DNA of 64,000 nucleotides, taken from positions 39,207-103,206 of the forward strand of contig NZ_FNPX01000014.1 of the NCBI RefSeq assembly GCF_900107415.1, read 5' to 3'. The stretch's first letter is position 1. Each line of letters starts with the position of its first letter. This DNA is from Jannaschia faecimaris (GTDB lineage: Bacteria; Pseudomonadota; Alphaproteobacteria; Rhodobacterales; Rhodobacteraceae). The notes below the pieces were generated by a model, which did no database searches, was not told the origin of the DNA, and saw only the letters and a program-made list of their open reading frames with translations. The position numbers and the translations under genes are program-made. Below are positions 1 through 8,650 of this stretch, piece after piece.

Positions 1-166
1 CGGTGGGCTCCGGCTGGTCGCGTTTGACCGCCCCGAAGATCAGAATTTCAGACCCGTCGAAATTGGTCGAGATGGAGATGCGATCCTGGCTCATGTCGGC
101 CACGATCTCTTCCGCCAGCAACGGCGCGGTCATCAGCAGCACAAGGGCAAGCGCGAGACGGATCAT
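1..166 (-). CDS. TIGR02186 family membrane protein (N-terminal part only)
   Basis: Only the first 55 codons lie in the window; the gene runs off the left edge. The product starts MIRLALALVLLMTAPLLAEE, a clear signal peptide, followed by a segment (DRISISTNFDGSEILIFGA) typical of the TIGR02186 / Alph_Pro_TM family, a conserved alphaproteobacterial membrane protein of unknown function. Its ATG overlaps the stop codon of the upstream TauE/SafE gene (ATGA), so the two are translationally coupled. This family is known to sit next to TauE/SafE exporters. The assignment rests on the short N-terminus and the context. Confidence 0.8.
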   Translation of the reverse strand, partial: MIRLALALVLLMTAPLLAEEIVADMSQDRISISTNFDGSEILIFGAVKRDQPEPT

Positions 167-1086
167 CCGTGGCCCCCGGCACCGATCGAGTAAAGCTCGG
201 ACGGTTGCAAAAGCAGGTCCAGCGCCAGCTTGCCGCAGACCGCCAGCACCATGAGCGCCAGCAGGATGCGCAACTGTTCGGCCTTCATCTTGACCCCGAT
301 GCGCGTTCCGATCTGCGCCCCGACCACACCGCCAACCAGAAGCAGTACCGCCAGGACCATATCGACCGTGTAGTTCGTCGTCGCGTGAAGCATCGTGGCA
401 AAGGCGGTGACGAAGATGATCTGGAACAGTGATGTGCCGATAACGACCTTGGTGGGCATGCCCAGCAGATAGATCATCGCCGGCACCATGATGAATCCGC
501 CGCCCACGCCCATGATCGCGGCAAGCACGCCGACCAGCAGGCCGACGACGACGGGGGGAATGACGCTTATGTACAGACCGGATGTCCGGAATTTCATCTT
601 GAATGGCAAAGCGTGAATCCATCCGCGCTGCCGACGTACGGTACGGGGTGCGGGGCCCGCGCTGCGGGATTTGCGGATGGCGTTCAGGCTTTCGAAGAAC
701 ATCAGCCCGCCGATGATCCCCAGGAAAAGGACGTAACAAAGCTTCACCAGCAGGTCTACCTGACCTAGTTCGCGAAGCATGTTGAACACCTGCACGCCCA
801 AGGCGGCACCGATTAGACCACCGACCAGCAGGACGAATCCCATTCGCAGGTCCACCGTCTTTCGCTTGAAGTGGGCCAATACACCCGAAAACGACGAAGC
901 GACGATCTGGTTCGCCTCGGTCGCGACGGCGACGGCGGGGGGGATTCCGATCATGAACAGAAGCGGCGTCATAAGAAAGCCGCCACCCACCCCGAACATT
1001 CCGGACAGTACTCCAACCAGCCCCCCCAACCCCAGCAGGAGGAAGGCATTTACCGAAACCTCGGCGATCGGAAGGTAAATCTGCAA
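163..1086 (-). CDS. TauE/SafE family sulfite/organosulfonate exporter
   Basis: A 307-residue polytopic inner-membrane protein with the duplicated TauE/SafE pattern: glycine-rich helices GMFGVGGGFLMTPLL near residue 30 and AAIMGVGGGFIMVP near residue 190, separated by a hydrophilic loop around residue 135-155. Members export sulfite or related sulfur anions, or act as anion permeases; the substrate is not shown here. The start is a TTG (1084-1086) preceded by a GAGG ribosome-binding site about 8 nt upstream; no ATG start is available further upstream in frame. It overlaps the downstream TIGR02186 gene by 4 nt. The 1087-1238 gap holds its promoter region; no further gene is seen there. Confidence 0.9.
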   Translation of the reverse strand: MQIYLPIAEVSVNAFLLLGLGGLVGVLSGMFGVGGGFLMTPLLFMIGIPPAVAVATEANQIVASSFSGVLAHFKRKTVDLRMGFVLLVGGLIGAALGVQVFNMLRELGQVDLLVKLCYVLFLGIIGGLMFFESLNAIRKSRSAGPAPRTVRRQRGWIHALPFKMKFRTSGLYISVIPPVVVGLLVGVLAAIMGVGGGFIMVPAMIYLLGMPTKVVIGTSLFQIIFVTAFATMLHATTNYTVDMVLAVLLLVGGVVGAQIGTRIGVKMKAEQLRILLALMVLAVCGKLALDLLLQPSELYSIGAGGHG

Positions 1087-1238
1087 GGTGGCACCTCTTG
1101 GGTGGATGCCCTCTTTGTCTGGAATGACGACGGTGGTGTCAAACCCCGTGCCACATTCAAATGGACAACATTCGAGATCTGATGGGAAGTGGCCCTAACT
1201 AGAAATCACCACTGGTCCTACATCACGACGCGGAAGGG

Positions 1239-2033
1239 TCAAGAAAGGAAACGGGTCAGGACCTTTTCCAGCTTGGCTGCGCCCAGCGGTGCCATTGCCT
1301 TTGTGTGTTCATGGCTGATCGACTCGTTCGACAGACCTGCCGCCATATTCGTGATGGTGGAAACCGCGGCGGCCTTAAGGCCCAGAAATCGCGCCAGGAT
1401 CACCTCCGGCACTGTGGACATGCCGACGGCGTCGGCACCCAACATTCGGATCGCGCGAATCTCGGCAGGGGTCTCGAAGGAGGGGCCCGAATACCAAGCG
1501 TAAATACCTTCATGCAGATTGACGTCTTCGGCCTTGGCTGCCTGTCGCAAAGCCTCACGTAGGGCGGGATCATGCGCGTCGCCCATGGGAACGAAGCGAC
1601 GGTCCGTCGACTCCCCGATCAACGGGTTCAGGCCCGAAAAATTGATATGATCCGACAGCAGCATCAGAGACCCGGTCGGCATATCCGCGCGCAAGCTGCC
1701 TGCGGCGTTGGTCGCGATGACACCTTCAGCCCCTAACTCCGACAAGACCTCCAGAGGCAGGCGCATCGCGTCTGACCGCCCGCTCTCATAGTAGTGTGCC
1801 CGGCCGCCAAAAACGGCGACGCGGGTGTTGCCGATCTGCCCGATCGCCAACTTTGGACTGTGCCCCGATACACCCGCATGTGGAAATCCCGGAAGGTCGG
1901 CATAATCAATCGCAACGCCGCGCACCTGATCCGCCAGATGGCTCAGCCCGGATCCCAGGATCAGGCCGAGGCGGGGTGCTTCGGCCCCGGCCCTGTCGCG
2001 AATCAGGGCGGCGAGATCAGCGCTCTTTGACAT
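1239..2033 (-). CDS. Purine-nucleoside phosphorylase (trimeric PNP family)
   Basis: A 264-residue enzyme that cleaves purine (deoxy)ribonucleosides with phosphate to base and ribose-1-phosphate. Visible family motifs: phosphate loop LGSGLS near the N-terminus, GVSGHSPKL, GGRAHYYE, TNAAGSL, PSFETPAEIR and GMSTVPEV, ending with ITNMAAG. The ATG at 2033 was chosen because a GGAGG lies 8 nt upstream; a GTG at 2051 would add six residues without such a site. The gene overlaps the permease upstream by 17 nt and is the last of the nucleoside ABC operon, which strongly suggests that imported nucleosides are phosphorolysed directly after uptake. Confidence 0.93.
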   Translation of the reverse strand: MSKSADLAALIRDRAGAEAPRLGLILGSGLSHLADQVRGVAIDYADLPGFPHAGVSGHSPKLAIGQIGNTRVAVFGGRAHYYESGRSDAMRLPLEVLSELGAEGVIATNAAGSLRADMPTGSLMLLSDHINFSGLNPLIGESTDRRFVPMGDAHDPALREALRQAAKAEDVNLHEGIYAWYSGPSFETPAEIRAIRMLGADAVGMSTVPEVILARFLGLKAAAVSTITNMAAGLSNESISHEHTKAMAPLGAAKLEKVLTRFLS

Positions 2034-2982
2034 AGGGTTCGCCTCCGGCACGCGGGGGGATGGCCTTGCCGACGAATCCGGCCAGGATCACCACCGTCAG
2101 GATGTAGGGCAGCGCCTGCATGAACTGCGTCGGGATCGGAATGCCGAGGAGGTCGAGTGACTGAAAGCGATTTCCCAAGGCCTCCAACAGGCCGAACAGA
2201 AGCGTCGCGCCCAAGGCATACCACGGCCGCCACTTGGCAAAGATGAGCGCCGCCAGTGCGATGAACCCGCGGCCCGCCGACATCTCCTTGACGAAACCGG
2301 CGGAGAGGGCCGTTGCGAGATAGGCCCCGGCAACCCCGCAGAGCACGCCGCAGATCATCACGGCGGCGTAGCGCAAACCGACAACGCTGACCCCAGAGGT
2401 ATCGACCGCTGCCGGGTTTTCGCCCACCGCACGCAGACGCAGCCCAAAGCGGGTGCGGAAGAGCACCCACCATGACAGGGGCACCAACGCCAAGGCTGCA
2501 TAGACTAGGATCGAATGACCCGAGAGCAAATCCGCATAGATTGGTCCCAGAAACGGAATGTCGCGCAGGCTATCGGCGAAGGGCAGGGTTATTTCCTGGA
2601 ACCGCGCGCGGCCTTCCAATTGCGGTGTGCGACCGCCGAGCGAGAACCACGCCTCGCCGATCACGACGGTCAGGCCAGATGCAAGGAAGTTGATCGCCAC
2701 ACCCGAGATCAGTTGATTGCCCCGGAAGGTGATTGACGCCACCCCGTGAATCAGTGCCAGCGCCATCGACGCGACGATGCCCGCCAGCAGACCTAGCCAG
2801 ACGTCGCCGGTAAAGCTGGCCACGGCCGCCGACATGAACGCCGAGGCGAGCATCTTGCCCTCCAGCCCGATATCGAAAATTCCGGCGCGCTCGGAAAACA
2901 GGCCGGCAAGGCAGGCTAGCAAAAGCGGGGTCGCCAGCCGCAGGGAGGAATCGAGGATCTGGATAATGCCGAGGAAATCCAT
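2017..2982 (-). CDS. Nucleoside-type ABC transporter permease (NupQ/YufQ-like)
   Basis: A 321-residue BPD_transp_2 family permease with about eight to nine hydrophobic helices. The N-terminus is typical of BMP-associated permeases (RLATPLLLACLAGLFSERAG, then IFDIGLEGKML). It should form the inner-membrane channel together with the permease encoded just upstream. Only 1 nt separates its ATG from the preceding stop, and its 3' end overlaps the phosphorylase gene, so it sits in the middle of a tight operon. Substrate (purine nucleosides) is inferred from the operon with a BMP-type binding protein and PNP. Confidence 0.92.
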   Translation of the reverse strand: MDFLGIIQILDSSLRLATPLLLACLAGLFSERAGIFDIGLEGKMLASAFMSAAVASFTGDVWLGLLAGIVASMALALIHGVASITFRGNQLISGVAINFLASGLTVVIGEAWFSLGGRTPQLEGRARFQEITLPFADSLRDIPFLGPIYADLLSGHSILVYAALALVPLSWWVLFRTRFGLRLRAVGENPAAVDTSGVSVVGLRYAAVMICGVLCGVAGAYLATALSAGFVKEMSAGRGFIALAALIFAKWRPWYALGATLLFGLLEALGNRFQSLDLLGIPIPTQFMQALPYILTVVILAGFVGKAIPPRAGGEPYVKER

Positions 2983-2983
2983 G

Positions 2984-4141
2984 TCAGCTCTCCACCTTGC
3001 CTTTTTCGGGATGCCCGCCAGCCTCGAGCGGTGTGGTCGGCACCGGCGGGGATGGACGACGGCGACGCGATACGAAGATCCGCTCCAACGGCAGGCGCAC
3101 CATGTTGTCGAGCGCGCCGGTGAAAAGGATGACCAGCGCCTGTATCACCAGGATCATCTCTCGGGTCATGCCGTTCATCTCGAATGTCAGCTCCGCTCCG
3201 CCTTGGTAGAGTGCGCCGAACAAGATGGAGGCGATGAACACGCCAAGTGGATGCGACCGGCCCATCAGGGCCACTGCGATGCCCACGAACCCCGCGCCCT
3301 GCACCGGGTCGAGGACCAGACGCTCGGCCTCGCCCATTGTGGCGTTCACGGCCATCAGCCCGCACAATCCACCCGAGATCAGCATGGCGACCATCGTGAT
3401 GCGTATTGGCGAGATGCCCGCGTAGACCGCACCCGGCTCCGATTTACCAAAGGACCGGATCTCGTAGCCCAGGCGCGTGCGCCAGATCAGGAAATAGACG
3501 CCCACGCAGGCCAGGATCGCGACGAAAAAACTGACGTTGAGCGGGGTGGAGCGCGAGAACCCTAGGAACGGCAGCACATCATAGGCATTGGGCAGGCGTG
3601 CCCCTTCGACGAAACGGGCAGTTTCCGGTGAGGCGCTGCCCGGTACCTTGAGAACGTTCGCCAGAAGGTAAACCATCAGCGCCGAGGCGATGAAATTGAA
3701 CATGATCGTCGTGATGACGATATGGCTTCCTCGCCTGGCCTGAAGATAGGCCGGGATTGCGGACCAGAGCGCCCCGAAAAGCGCCCCGCCGATGACGGCG
3801 GCCGGCAAGGCCAGTGCCCAGTGCGGCCAGTTGACCGACAGCGCCACCAGCGCAACGCCGAGGCCGCCCAACGCCGCCTGGCCCTCGCCCCCGATGTTGA
3901 ATAGCCTGGCGTGGAAGGCCACGGCGACGCCCAGCCCCGTGAAAATGAAGTTCGTCGCGTAGAACAGTGTGTAGCCCCAACCATAGGTCGATCCGACAGA
4001 GCCATTGACGAGGATGTAGAGCACCTCGAATGGGTTCTTCCCGATCAGCAGGACCACCAGCCCCGACACGAACAGCGCCAGGAAGAGGTTCACGATGGGG
4101 ATCAGGGCGATATCGACCCATTTCGGCAGCGCGTCGTTCAT
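2984..4141 (-). CDS. Nucleoside-type ABC transporter permease (NupP/YufP-like)
   Basis: A 385-residue BPD_transp_2 permease, second half of the membrane channel. The loop FNIGGEGQAALGGLG around residue 80-95 is the usual cytoplasmic coupling motif of this family. The C-terminus is a hydrophilic, proline-rich tail (RRRRPSPPVPTTP) after the last helix. The ATG at 4141 has a good AGGAGA site 6 nt upstream. Unlike most operons of this type, a 187-nt interval separates it from the ATPase gene; a short coupled ORF and a hairpin lie in that interval. Confidence 0.92.
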   Translation of the reverse strand: MNDALPKWVDIALIPIVNLFLALFVSGLVVLLIGKNPFEVLYILVNGSVGSTYGWGYTLFYATNFIFTGLGVAVAFHARLFNIGGEGQAALGGLGVALVALSVNWPHWALALPAAVIGGALFGALWSAIPAYLQARRGSHIVITTIMFNFIASALMVYLLANVLKVPGSASPETARFVEGARLPNAYDVLPFLGFSRSTPLNVSFFVAILACVGVYFLIWRTRLGYEIRSFGKSEPGAVYAGISPIRITMVAMLISGGLCGLMAVNATMGEAERLVLDPVQGAGFVGIAVALMGRSHPLGVFIASILFGALYQGGAELTFEMNGMTREMILVIQALVILFTGALDNMVRLPLERIFVSRRRRPSPPVPTTPLEAGGHPEKGKVES

Positions 4142-4332
4142 GCCGCGTCTCCTGCTTGACTGAATTCGGGCACCAATTGCACGCCTCTCTCAGGGTCAAG
4201 ACGGCAATATCCAGACCCTTGATTGGAAATGCGAATCCCAAGGGTCTTTCGTTGAGCGGCGAAGGGAAGCCGGCCACCCGATCCTCGTCGAGCAATAGCT
4301 TGACGGCAGGTATCGATGAGCGCCCGGATCAT
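4138..4332 (-). CDS. Possible 64-residue coupled ORF between ATPase and permease genes
   Basis: The ORF starts with an ATG that overlaps the ATPase stop codon (ATGA at 4329-4332) and ends with a TGA overlapping the permease ATG (ATGA at 4138-4141). Such exact double coupling would let ribosomes pass across the otherwise untranslated gap. The product (MIRALIDTCRQAIARRGSGG...) has no recognisable domain, no membrane segment and a composition close to that of random GC-rich sequence. It may be a translated spacer rather than a functional protein. The hairpin at 4213-4247 lies inside it. Confidence 0.3.
   Translation of the reverse strand: MIRALIDTCRQAIARRGSGGRLPFAAQRKTLGIRISNQGSGYCRLDPERGVQLVPEFSQAGDAA
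4213..4247 (-). other. Intercistronic hairpin in the nucleoside ABC operon
   Basis: AGACCCTTG at 4213-4221 pairs perfectly with CAAGGGTCT at 4239-4247; a further GATT/AATC pairing with a 2-nt bulge extends the stem. No run of U follows on the minus strand, so it looks like an RNA-processing or stability element rather than a terminator. Its position between ATPase and permease genes could tune their ratio; this is inference. Confidence 0.45.
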
Positions 4333-5864
4333 GCGGCGGCCGTTCCTGTCATACCGGCCATCAAGAGTCCCAACTCTCGCTGGTCGGTCTCGGACGGCAG
4401 TCGCTCGCCCATGATGCGGCCATCGAACATGACGGCGATGCGGTCCGAGAGGGCCATGATCTCGTCCAATTCAACCGAAACCAGCAAGATCGCCTTGCCC
4501 TGATCCCGCAGTGCGATGATCTGCTGATGGATGAATTCGATGGCCCCAATGTCGACACCGCGCGTCGGCTGACCAATCAGCAGGAGGTCCGGGTTCCGCT
4601 CGATCTCACGGGCCAGAACGATCTTCTGCTGGTTGCCGCCCGAGAAATTCTTGGCCGCCAGCGTCGGGTCAGGGGGGCGCACGTCGAAGCGCTCCATTTT
4701 GCCTTCGCAATCACGGCGCATCGCCCCGTGATCCATCAGAAGGCCGGGCGCGAATTCCGGATCGTCTTGGTAGCCAAAAGCAATGTTTTCCCAAGCGGCA
4801 AAGTCCATGATCAGACCTTCGCGCTGCCGGTCTTCGGGCACGTGGGCGATGCCGCGTGCGCGCCGGCTTCGCGCGTCCGAGGCGTTGCCTGTCAGGTCGA
4901 TCGGTTGGCCGTTCACGCGAATGGTCCCGGTCCCGCGCGCATAGCCGCCCAGCACTTCCAGCAATTCGGATTGCCCGTTGCCCGCCACGCCCGCGATGCC
5001 CAGCACCTCGCCCGCGCGAATTTCCAGGTCGATGCCGCGCAGGCGCTCGACCTTCTGGCCGTCCACGACGCGCAGGTTCTCCACGTGCAGGATGACGTCG
5101 CCCGGCTTGGCGGGCGTCTTGTCGACCCGCAGCAAAACCTTGCGCCCGACCATCAGCTCGGCCAGTTGCTCGGGAGAGGTTTCGGCGGTCTTGACGGTGG
5201 CCGTCATTTCGCCACGGCGCATCACGGAAACGGTGTCGGTGATTTCCATGATTTCGCGCAGCTTGTGGGTGATCAGGACGATGGTCTTCCCTTCGTCGCG
5301 CAGACCTTGCAGAATCCGGAAAAGGTGATCCGCCTCGTCGGGGGTCAGGACGCCCGTGGGTTCGTCCAGAATCAGGATATCCGCCTCGCGGTAGAGCGCT
5401 TTGAGGATTTCCACGCGCTGCTGCTGGCCGACGCCCAAATCCTGGATGATGGCGTCAGGATCGACGTCCATCTCGTAATCTTCCGCCAATTTCTTCAGCA
5501 GTTTTCGTGCCTTCGACAACGACGGCTTCAACAGCCTGCCATCTTCCGCGCCAAGGATGATGTTTTCCAGCACCGAGAAGTTCTCGACCAGTTTGAAGTG
5601 TTGAAACACCATGCCGATGCCGGCATCGATCGCGGCTTGGCTGTCGGGGATTTCAGTCTTATTGCCGCCGATGAATATCTCCCCGCTGTCGGCCCTGTAG
5701 AAGCCGTAGAGGATCGACATCAGCGTGGATTTGCCCGCTCCATTCTCACCTATAATACCGTGGATCGAGCCGCGTTTGACCTGGATCGAGATATCCTTGT
5801 TGGCTTGGACTGGGCCAAAGGCCTTGGAGATGCCGCGCAATTCGATCGCCAGTGTCTCGTCCAT
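4329..5864 (-). CDS. Nucleoside-type ABC transporter, tandem ATP-binding protein (NupO/YufO-like)
   Basis: A 511-residue cytoplasmic ATPase with two ABC domains in one chain, as in RbsA/NupO proteins. The first domain has Walker A GENGAGKST (residues 39-47), signature LGVGQQQRVE and Walker B ILILDEPTG. The second has the degenerate Walker A (GVAGNGQSE) normal for this family and signature FSGGNQQK. It powers the two permeases encoded downstream. An 84-nt gap with a strong hairpin separates it from the binding-protein gene upstream, which fits lower expression of the ATPase than of the binding protein. Confidence 0.93.
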   Translation of the reverse strand: MDETLAIELRGISKAFGPVQANKDISIQVKRGSIHGIIGENGAGKSTLMSILYGFYRADSGEIFIGGNKTEIPDSQAAIDAGIGMVFQHFKLVENFSVLENIILGAEDGRLLKPSLSKARKLLKKLAEDYEMDVDPDAIIQDLGVGQQQRVEILKALYREADILILDEPTGVLTPDEADHLFRILQGLRDEGKTIVLITHKLREIMEITDTVSVMRRGEMTATVKTAETSPEQLAELMVGRKVLLRVDKTPAKPGDVILHVENLRVVDGQKVERLRGIDLEIRAGEVLGIAGVAGNGQSELLEVLGGYARGTGTIRVNGQPIDLTGNASDARSRRARGIAHVPEDRQREGLIMDFAAWENIAFGYQDDPEFAPGLLMDHGAMRRDCEGKMERFDVRPPDPTLAAKNFSGGNQQKIVLAREIERNPDLLLIGQPTRGVDIGAIEFIHQQIIALRDQGKAILLVSVELDEIMALSDRIAVMFDGRIMGERLPSETDQRELGLLMAGMTGTAAA

Positions 5865-5903
5865 ACCCAGTCCTCATCCCGTCTCCGGTCATCAAGTGGG
5901 AAA

Positions 5904-5921
5904 GGGGCCCGTGGGGGCCCC
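5904..5921 (-). terminator. Attenuating hairpin after the BMP gene
   Basis: GGGGCCC (5904-5910) pairs with GGGCCCC (5915-5921) around a 4-nt loop, with a short TTT on the minus-strand 3' side. It stands between the binding-protein gene and the ATPase gene. Such partial terminators commonly keep binding-protein mRNA in excess over transporter mRNA. Confidence 0.65.
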
Positions 5922-5948
5922 GTTCTGATCGTGTATTGCGAACGCGCC

Positions 5949-6959
5949 TCAGTAGGCGGGGCAGGTGCTATCGGTGGTGAAGTCGTGGACCTCGATCTCA
6001 CCTGCGATGATCTTGGCCTTGGCCTCCTCGACGGTGGCGACCATTTCCGGTGTGACCAACTCGGCGTTGAACTCATCCATCGAGAAGCCGACGCCCTCGT
6101 TGTCCAGACCCATGACGGAGATCCCCGTCTCCAGTTCGCCTGCGGCGGCCTGGGTGAAGGTGTCATAGACGGCATTGTCGACGCGTTTGACCATGGACGT
6201 CAGAACTTCGCCGGGATGTAGGTAGTTCTGGTTGGCATCGACGCCGATCGACAGGATGTCGGCGTCAGCGGCCGCCTGAAGCACACCGATTCCGGTTCCA
6301 CCGGCCGCGGCGAAGACGACGTCGGATCCCTGGCTGATCTGGCTGCGGGTCAGTTCAGCACCCTTGACCGGGTCATTCCACGCGGTGGGGGTGGTGCCGG
6401 TCATATTGACGATGACGTTGGTGTCTGCGCTGACGGCTTTCGCCCCTTGGGCATAACCACAGGCGAACTTGGAGATCAGGGGCACATCCATGCCGCCGAT
6501 GAAGGACACGGTCCCCGTTTCCGAGGCCATGGCAGCCATCATGCCCACTAGGTAAGAGCCCTGATGCTCGGAAAAGACGATCGACTTCACGTTCGGCTGG
6601 TCGACGACCATGTCGACGATCACGAAGTTGGTGTCGGGATAATCTGGTGCGACCACTTCGAGGGTCGATCCGTTGGCGAAACCCAAAACGACGACGGGGT
6701 TGGCACCGCGCTCGGCCATGCGTCGCATAGTCTGTTCGCGCATCGCCTCGTTTGCCAGCTCGGTCTCCTCGTATTCGCCGCCGGTTTCCTCGACCCAGCG
6801 TTGAGCACCGTTGTAGGCGGATTCGTTGAAGGATTTGTCGAATTTGCCACCGAGGTCGATGACGAGGCCGGGGGTCGCGGCGTGGCCGTCGGCGAACGAC
6901 ATGCCCGCAGTCAGGGCGATTGTCGCAACGGCACCCATGAGGGTTCTGTTGATGGTCAT
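5949..6959 (-). CDS. BMP family ABC transporter substrate-binding protein (nucleoside-type)
   Basis: A 336-residue periplasmic binding protein of the BMP/PnrA/Med family. It has a signal peptide (MTINRTLMGAVATIALTAGM, cleavage near SFADG), then LVIDLGGKFDKSFNESAYNG, the family's typical first ligand-binding strand and aromatic-containing loop, and later GQ/DANQNYLHPG near residue 245. There is no lipobox cysteine at the signal-peptide end, so the protein should be soluble in the periplasm. PnrA-type proteins bind purine nucleosides. It is the first gene of the operon; 6960-7084 contains its promoter. Confidence 0.92.
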   Translation of the reverse strand: MTINRTLMGAVATIALTAGMSFADGHAATPGLVIDLGGKFDKSFNESAYNGAQRWVEETGGEYEETELANEAMREQTMRRMAERGANPVVVLGFANGSTLEVVAPDYPDTNFVIVDMVVDQPNVKSIVFSEHQGSYLVGMMAAMASETGTVSFIGGMDVPLISKFACGYAQGAKAVSADTNVIVNMTGTTPTAWNDPVKGAELTRSQISQGSDVVFAAAGGTGIGVLQAAADADILSIGVDANQNYLHPGEVLTSMVKRVDNAVYDTFTQAAAGELETGISVMGLDNEGVGFSMDEFNAELVTPEMVATVEEAKAKIIAGEIEVHDFTTDSTCPAY

Positions 6960-7084
6960 TGGTCTCTCCCGTCGAGGGGCGCGCTTTTTGCCGGTCGACC
7001 GGTCTCCGCGCCACGATTAATGGATCGGATAAGGCCGTAGAGGGGGCGGAACGTCAACCTGAGTCGATGGGGTTTGACCCGATG

Positions 7085-7480
7085 TCAGAGGCTCTTGCGC
7101 AAGATCAGGGCGTCTGTGCCGTCGTAGTAGCCGGACCTGCGCCCGGCTTCCCGCCAGCCGGTTCCCGTATAGAGCGCGTGCGCCGGTGCGTTGTCGGCGG
7201 CGACCTCCAGGAAGGCTTCGGTTGCGTCACGAGCGCGGGCCTGCGCCGTGAACGCGTCGAGAAGTGCCCGCCCGATGCCCTGTCCCCGTGTCGCTTCGGC
7301 AACGACGACGGTTAAGAGCTCGGCCTCTTGGGCGACCACGCGCCCGAACAGGAAGGCATCGGCCCGCGTAATGTGGAACGCCAGCGGATCGGACAGCATC
7401 TGGCAAAAGCTGTCCACCGACCAACGGGCCGCCCCTGAAAAATTCTCGGCGTGCAGCGTGGCCATTGCTTCGGGCGTCAC
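7085..7480 (-). CDS. rimI: GNAT acetyltransferase, RimI-like (ribosomal protein alanine N-acetyltransferase)
   Basis: A 131-residue GNAT enzyme. The acetyl-CoA motif A is VVAEATRGQGIGRALL near residues 60-75, followed by FLEVAADNAPAHALYTGTGW, the classical RimI motif B. RimI acetylates the N-terminus of ribosomal protein S18, and its gene is often found next to tsaB as here. The start is a GTG at 7478-7480 that overlaps the tsaB stop (GTGA). A much longer open frame upstream is only read-through of tsaB in another frame. Confidence 0.88.
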   Translation of the reverse strand: MTPEAMATLHAENFSGAARWSVDSFCQMLSDPLAFHITRADAFLFGRVVAQEAELLTVVVAEATRGQGIGRALLDAFTAQARARDATEAFLEVAADNAPAHALYTGTGWREAGRRSGYYDGTDALILRKSL

Positions 7481-8100
7481 GGCAGTATGACCGGAGGTGG
7501 GTCCGACGCCGGTGCGGCATCCGCCGGGCGCAGGTAGATTGGAGCGGGGCGCGGGCGGCCTGCTGCTGCACGCCGGGTGGCGATGCGGGCGACTTCCACG
7601 GCCAGAGCCGGCGTTTCGGCCAGCGCCCGCCCGGTCGCCTCGGCCACACGGATCGCGGCAGGTCCGGTCAGCGGCGCGTTCCATCCCGACGGAACGGCGG
7701 ACAGTGCCGCAAGTTCGATCACGTCTCCGTGGATGAAGTGGACCATATCGCGCGGTGCCGGCAGGCAAACCACGACGTCGCGCCCGGCGGCATAGGCTTC
7801 GGCGGCGGCGACGCCTTCGACCGGGATGCCCAGTCCGAGCGCCAGCCCGCGCGCCGCTGCGACGGCAATCCGGACGCCGGTAAAGTTCCCTGGCCCGATG
7901 CCGACGCCCAACGCTTCCAGATCGGTCCATGTGGCATCGGCTTCGGCCAGCAGCTCTTGCAAGAAGGGCATCAGCCTTTCGGCCTGTCCCTTGCGCATGT
8001 CTTCCAGACGGCTTGCCAGAACCCGGTCACCCGACAGCAAAGCGGCCGCGCAATGCGCGGCCGATGTGTCGAATCCGAGGGTCAGCCTGTCAGAGGCCAA
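7477..8100 (-). CDS. tsaB: tRNA threonylcarbamoyladenosine biosynthesis protein TsaB
   Basis: A 207-residue ASKHA-fold protein that acts as scaffold for TsaD in making t6A37 of ANN-decoding tRNAs. The N-terminus LTLGFDTSAAHCAAALL and the segment GVGIGPGNFTGVRIAVAAARG around residue 65-85 are the diagnostic motifs. The gene overlaps the NifU-like gene upstream by 11 nt and rimI downstream by 4 nt. Length is normal for alphaproteobacteria. Confidence 0.93.
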   Translation of the reverse strand: MASDRLTLGFDTSAAHCAAALLSGDRVLASRLEDMRKGQAERLMPFLQELLAEADATWTDLEALGVGIGPGNFTGVRIAVAAARGLALGLGIPVEGVAAAEAYAAGRDVVVCLPAPRDMVHFIHGDVIELAALSAVPSGWNAPLTGPAAIRVAEATGRALAETPALAVEVARIATRRAAAGRPRPAPIYLRPADAAPASDPPPVILP

Positions 8101-8650
8101 CGGGCCGAACTTCCAGAACTTCGGGAATATAATGGCGCAGCAGGTTCTCGATACCCATCTTCAGCGTCATCGTGGACGAGGGGCAGCCGGCGCAGGCCCC
8201 TTTCATCTGAAGATAAACGACGCCACGTTCGAAACCGTGAAAGGTGATGTCGCCGCCGTCTTGGGCGACCGCCGGGCGGACGCGGGTGTCCAGAAGCTCG
8301 GTGATCTGGCCAACGATTGCGCTGTCTTCCTCGGAATGGTTCGCGCCGTGGGCGGCTTCGGCGGCCCCTTCCATGATTGGTTCACCCGATTGGTAATGTT
8401 CCATGATCGCGCCCAGGATCGCGGGCTTCACATGGTCCCAGTCGGTGCCTTCGTCCTTGGTGACAGTCACGAAATCATTGCCGAAGAATACGCCGGTCAC
8501 TCCGCCGATGGCGAAGATGCGCATGGCAAGAGGGGATTTCTCCCCAGCGTCGGCGGTCGGGAAATCAGCAGTGCCCGCGTCCAGTACGGTCTGACCCGGC
8601 AGGAACTTCAGGGTAGCGGGGTTTGGCGTGGTTTCGGTCTGGATGAACAT
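8090..8650 (-). CDS. NifU family iron-sulfur cluster scaffold/carrier protein
   Basis: A 186-residue protein with an N-terminal NfuN domain (MFIQTETTPNPATLKFLPGQ) and a C-terminal NifU domain carrying the cluster-ligating CxxC (KGACAGCPSS). Such proteins transfer Fe-S clusters to target enzymes in the cytoplasm. The ATG at 8650 was preferred over one at 8677 because GGAG lies 8 nt upstream and because the family begins at MFIQTE. It is the first gene of a NifU-tsaB-rimI overlap group. Confidence 0.92.
   Translation of the reverse strand: MFIQTETTPNPATLKFLPGQTVLDAGTADFPTADAGEKSPLAMRIFAIGGVTGVFFGNDFVTVTKDEGTDWDHVKPAILGAIMEHYQSGEPIMEGAAEAAHGANHSEEDSAIVGQITELLDTRVRPAVAQDGGDITFHGFERGVVYLQMKGACAGCPSSTMTLKMGIENLLRHYIPEVLEVRPVGL

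Noticed and set aside
4527..6221. A 564-residue open frame on the plus strand, opposite the ABC ATPase and BMP genes.
   Set aside because: It is antisense to two clearly real genes, has no recognisable domain, and reflects the long open antisense frames of GC-rich DNA.
7085..7930. A longer start for the RimI-like protein at 7930.
   Set aside because: The extra 150 residues are tsaB read in another frame; the GTG overlapping the tsaB stop is the logical start.
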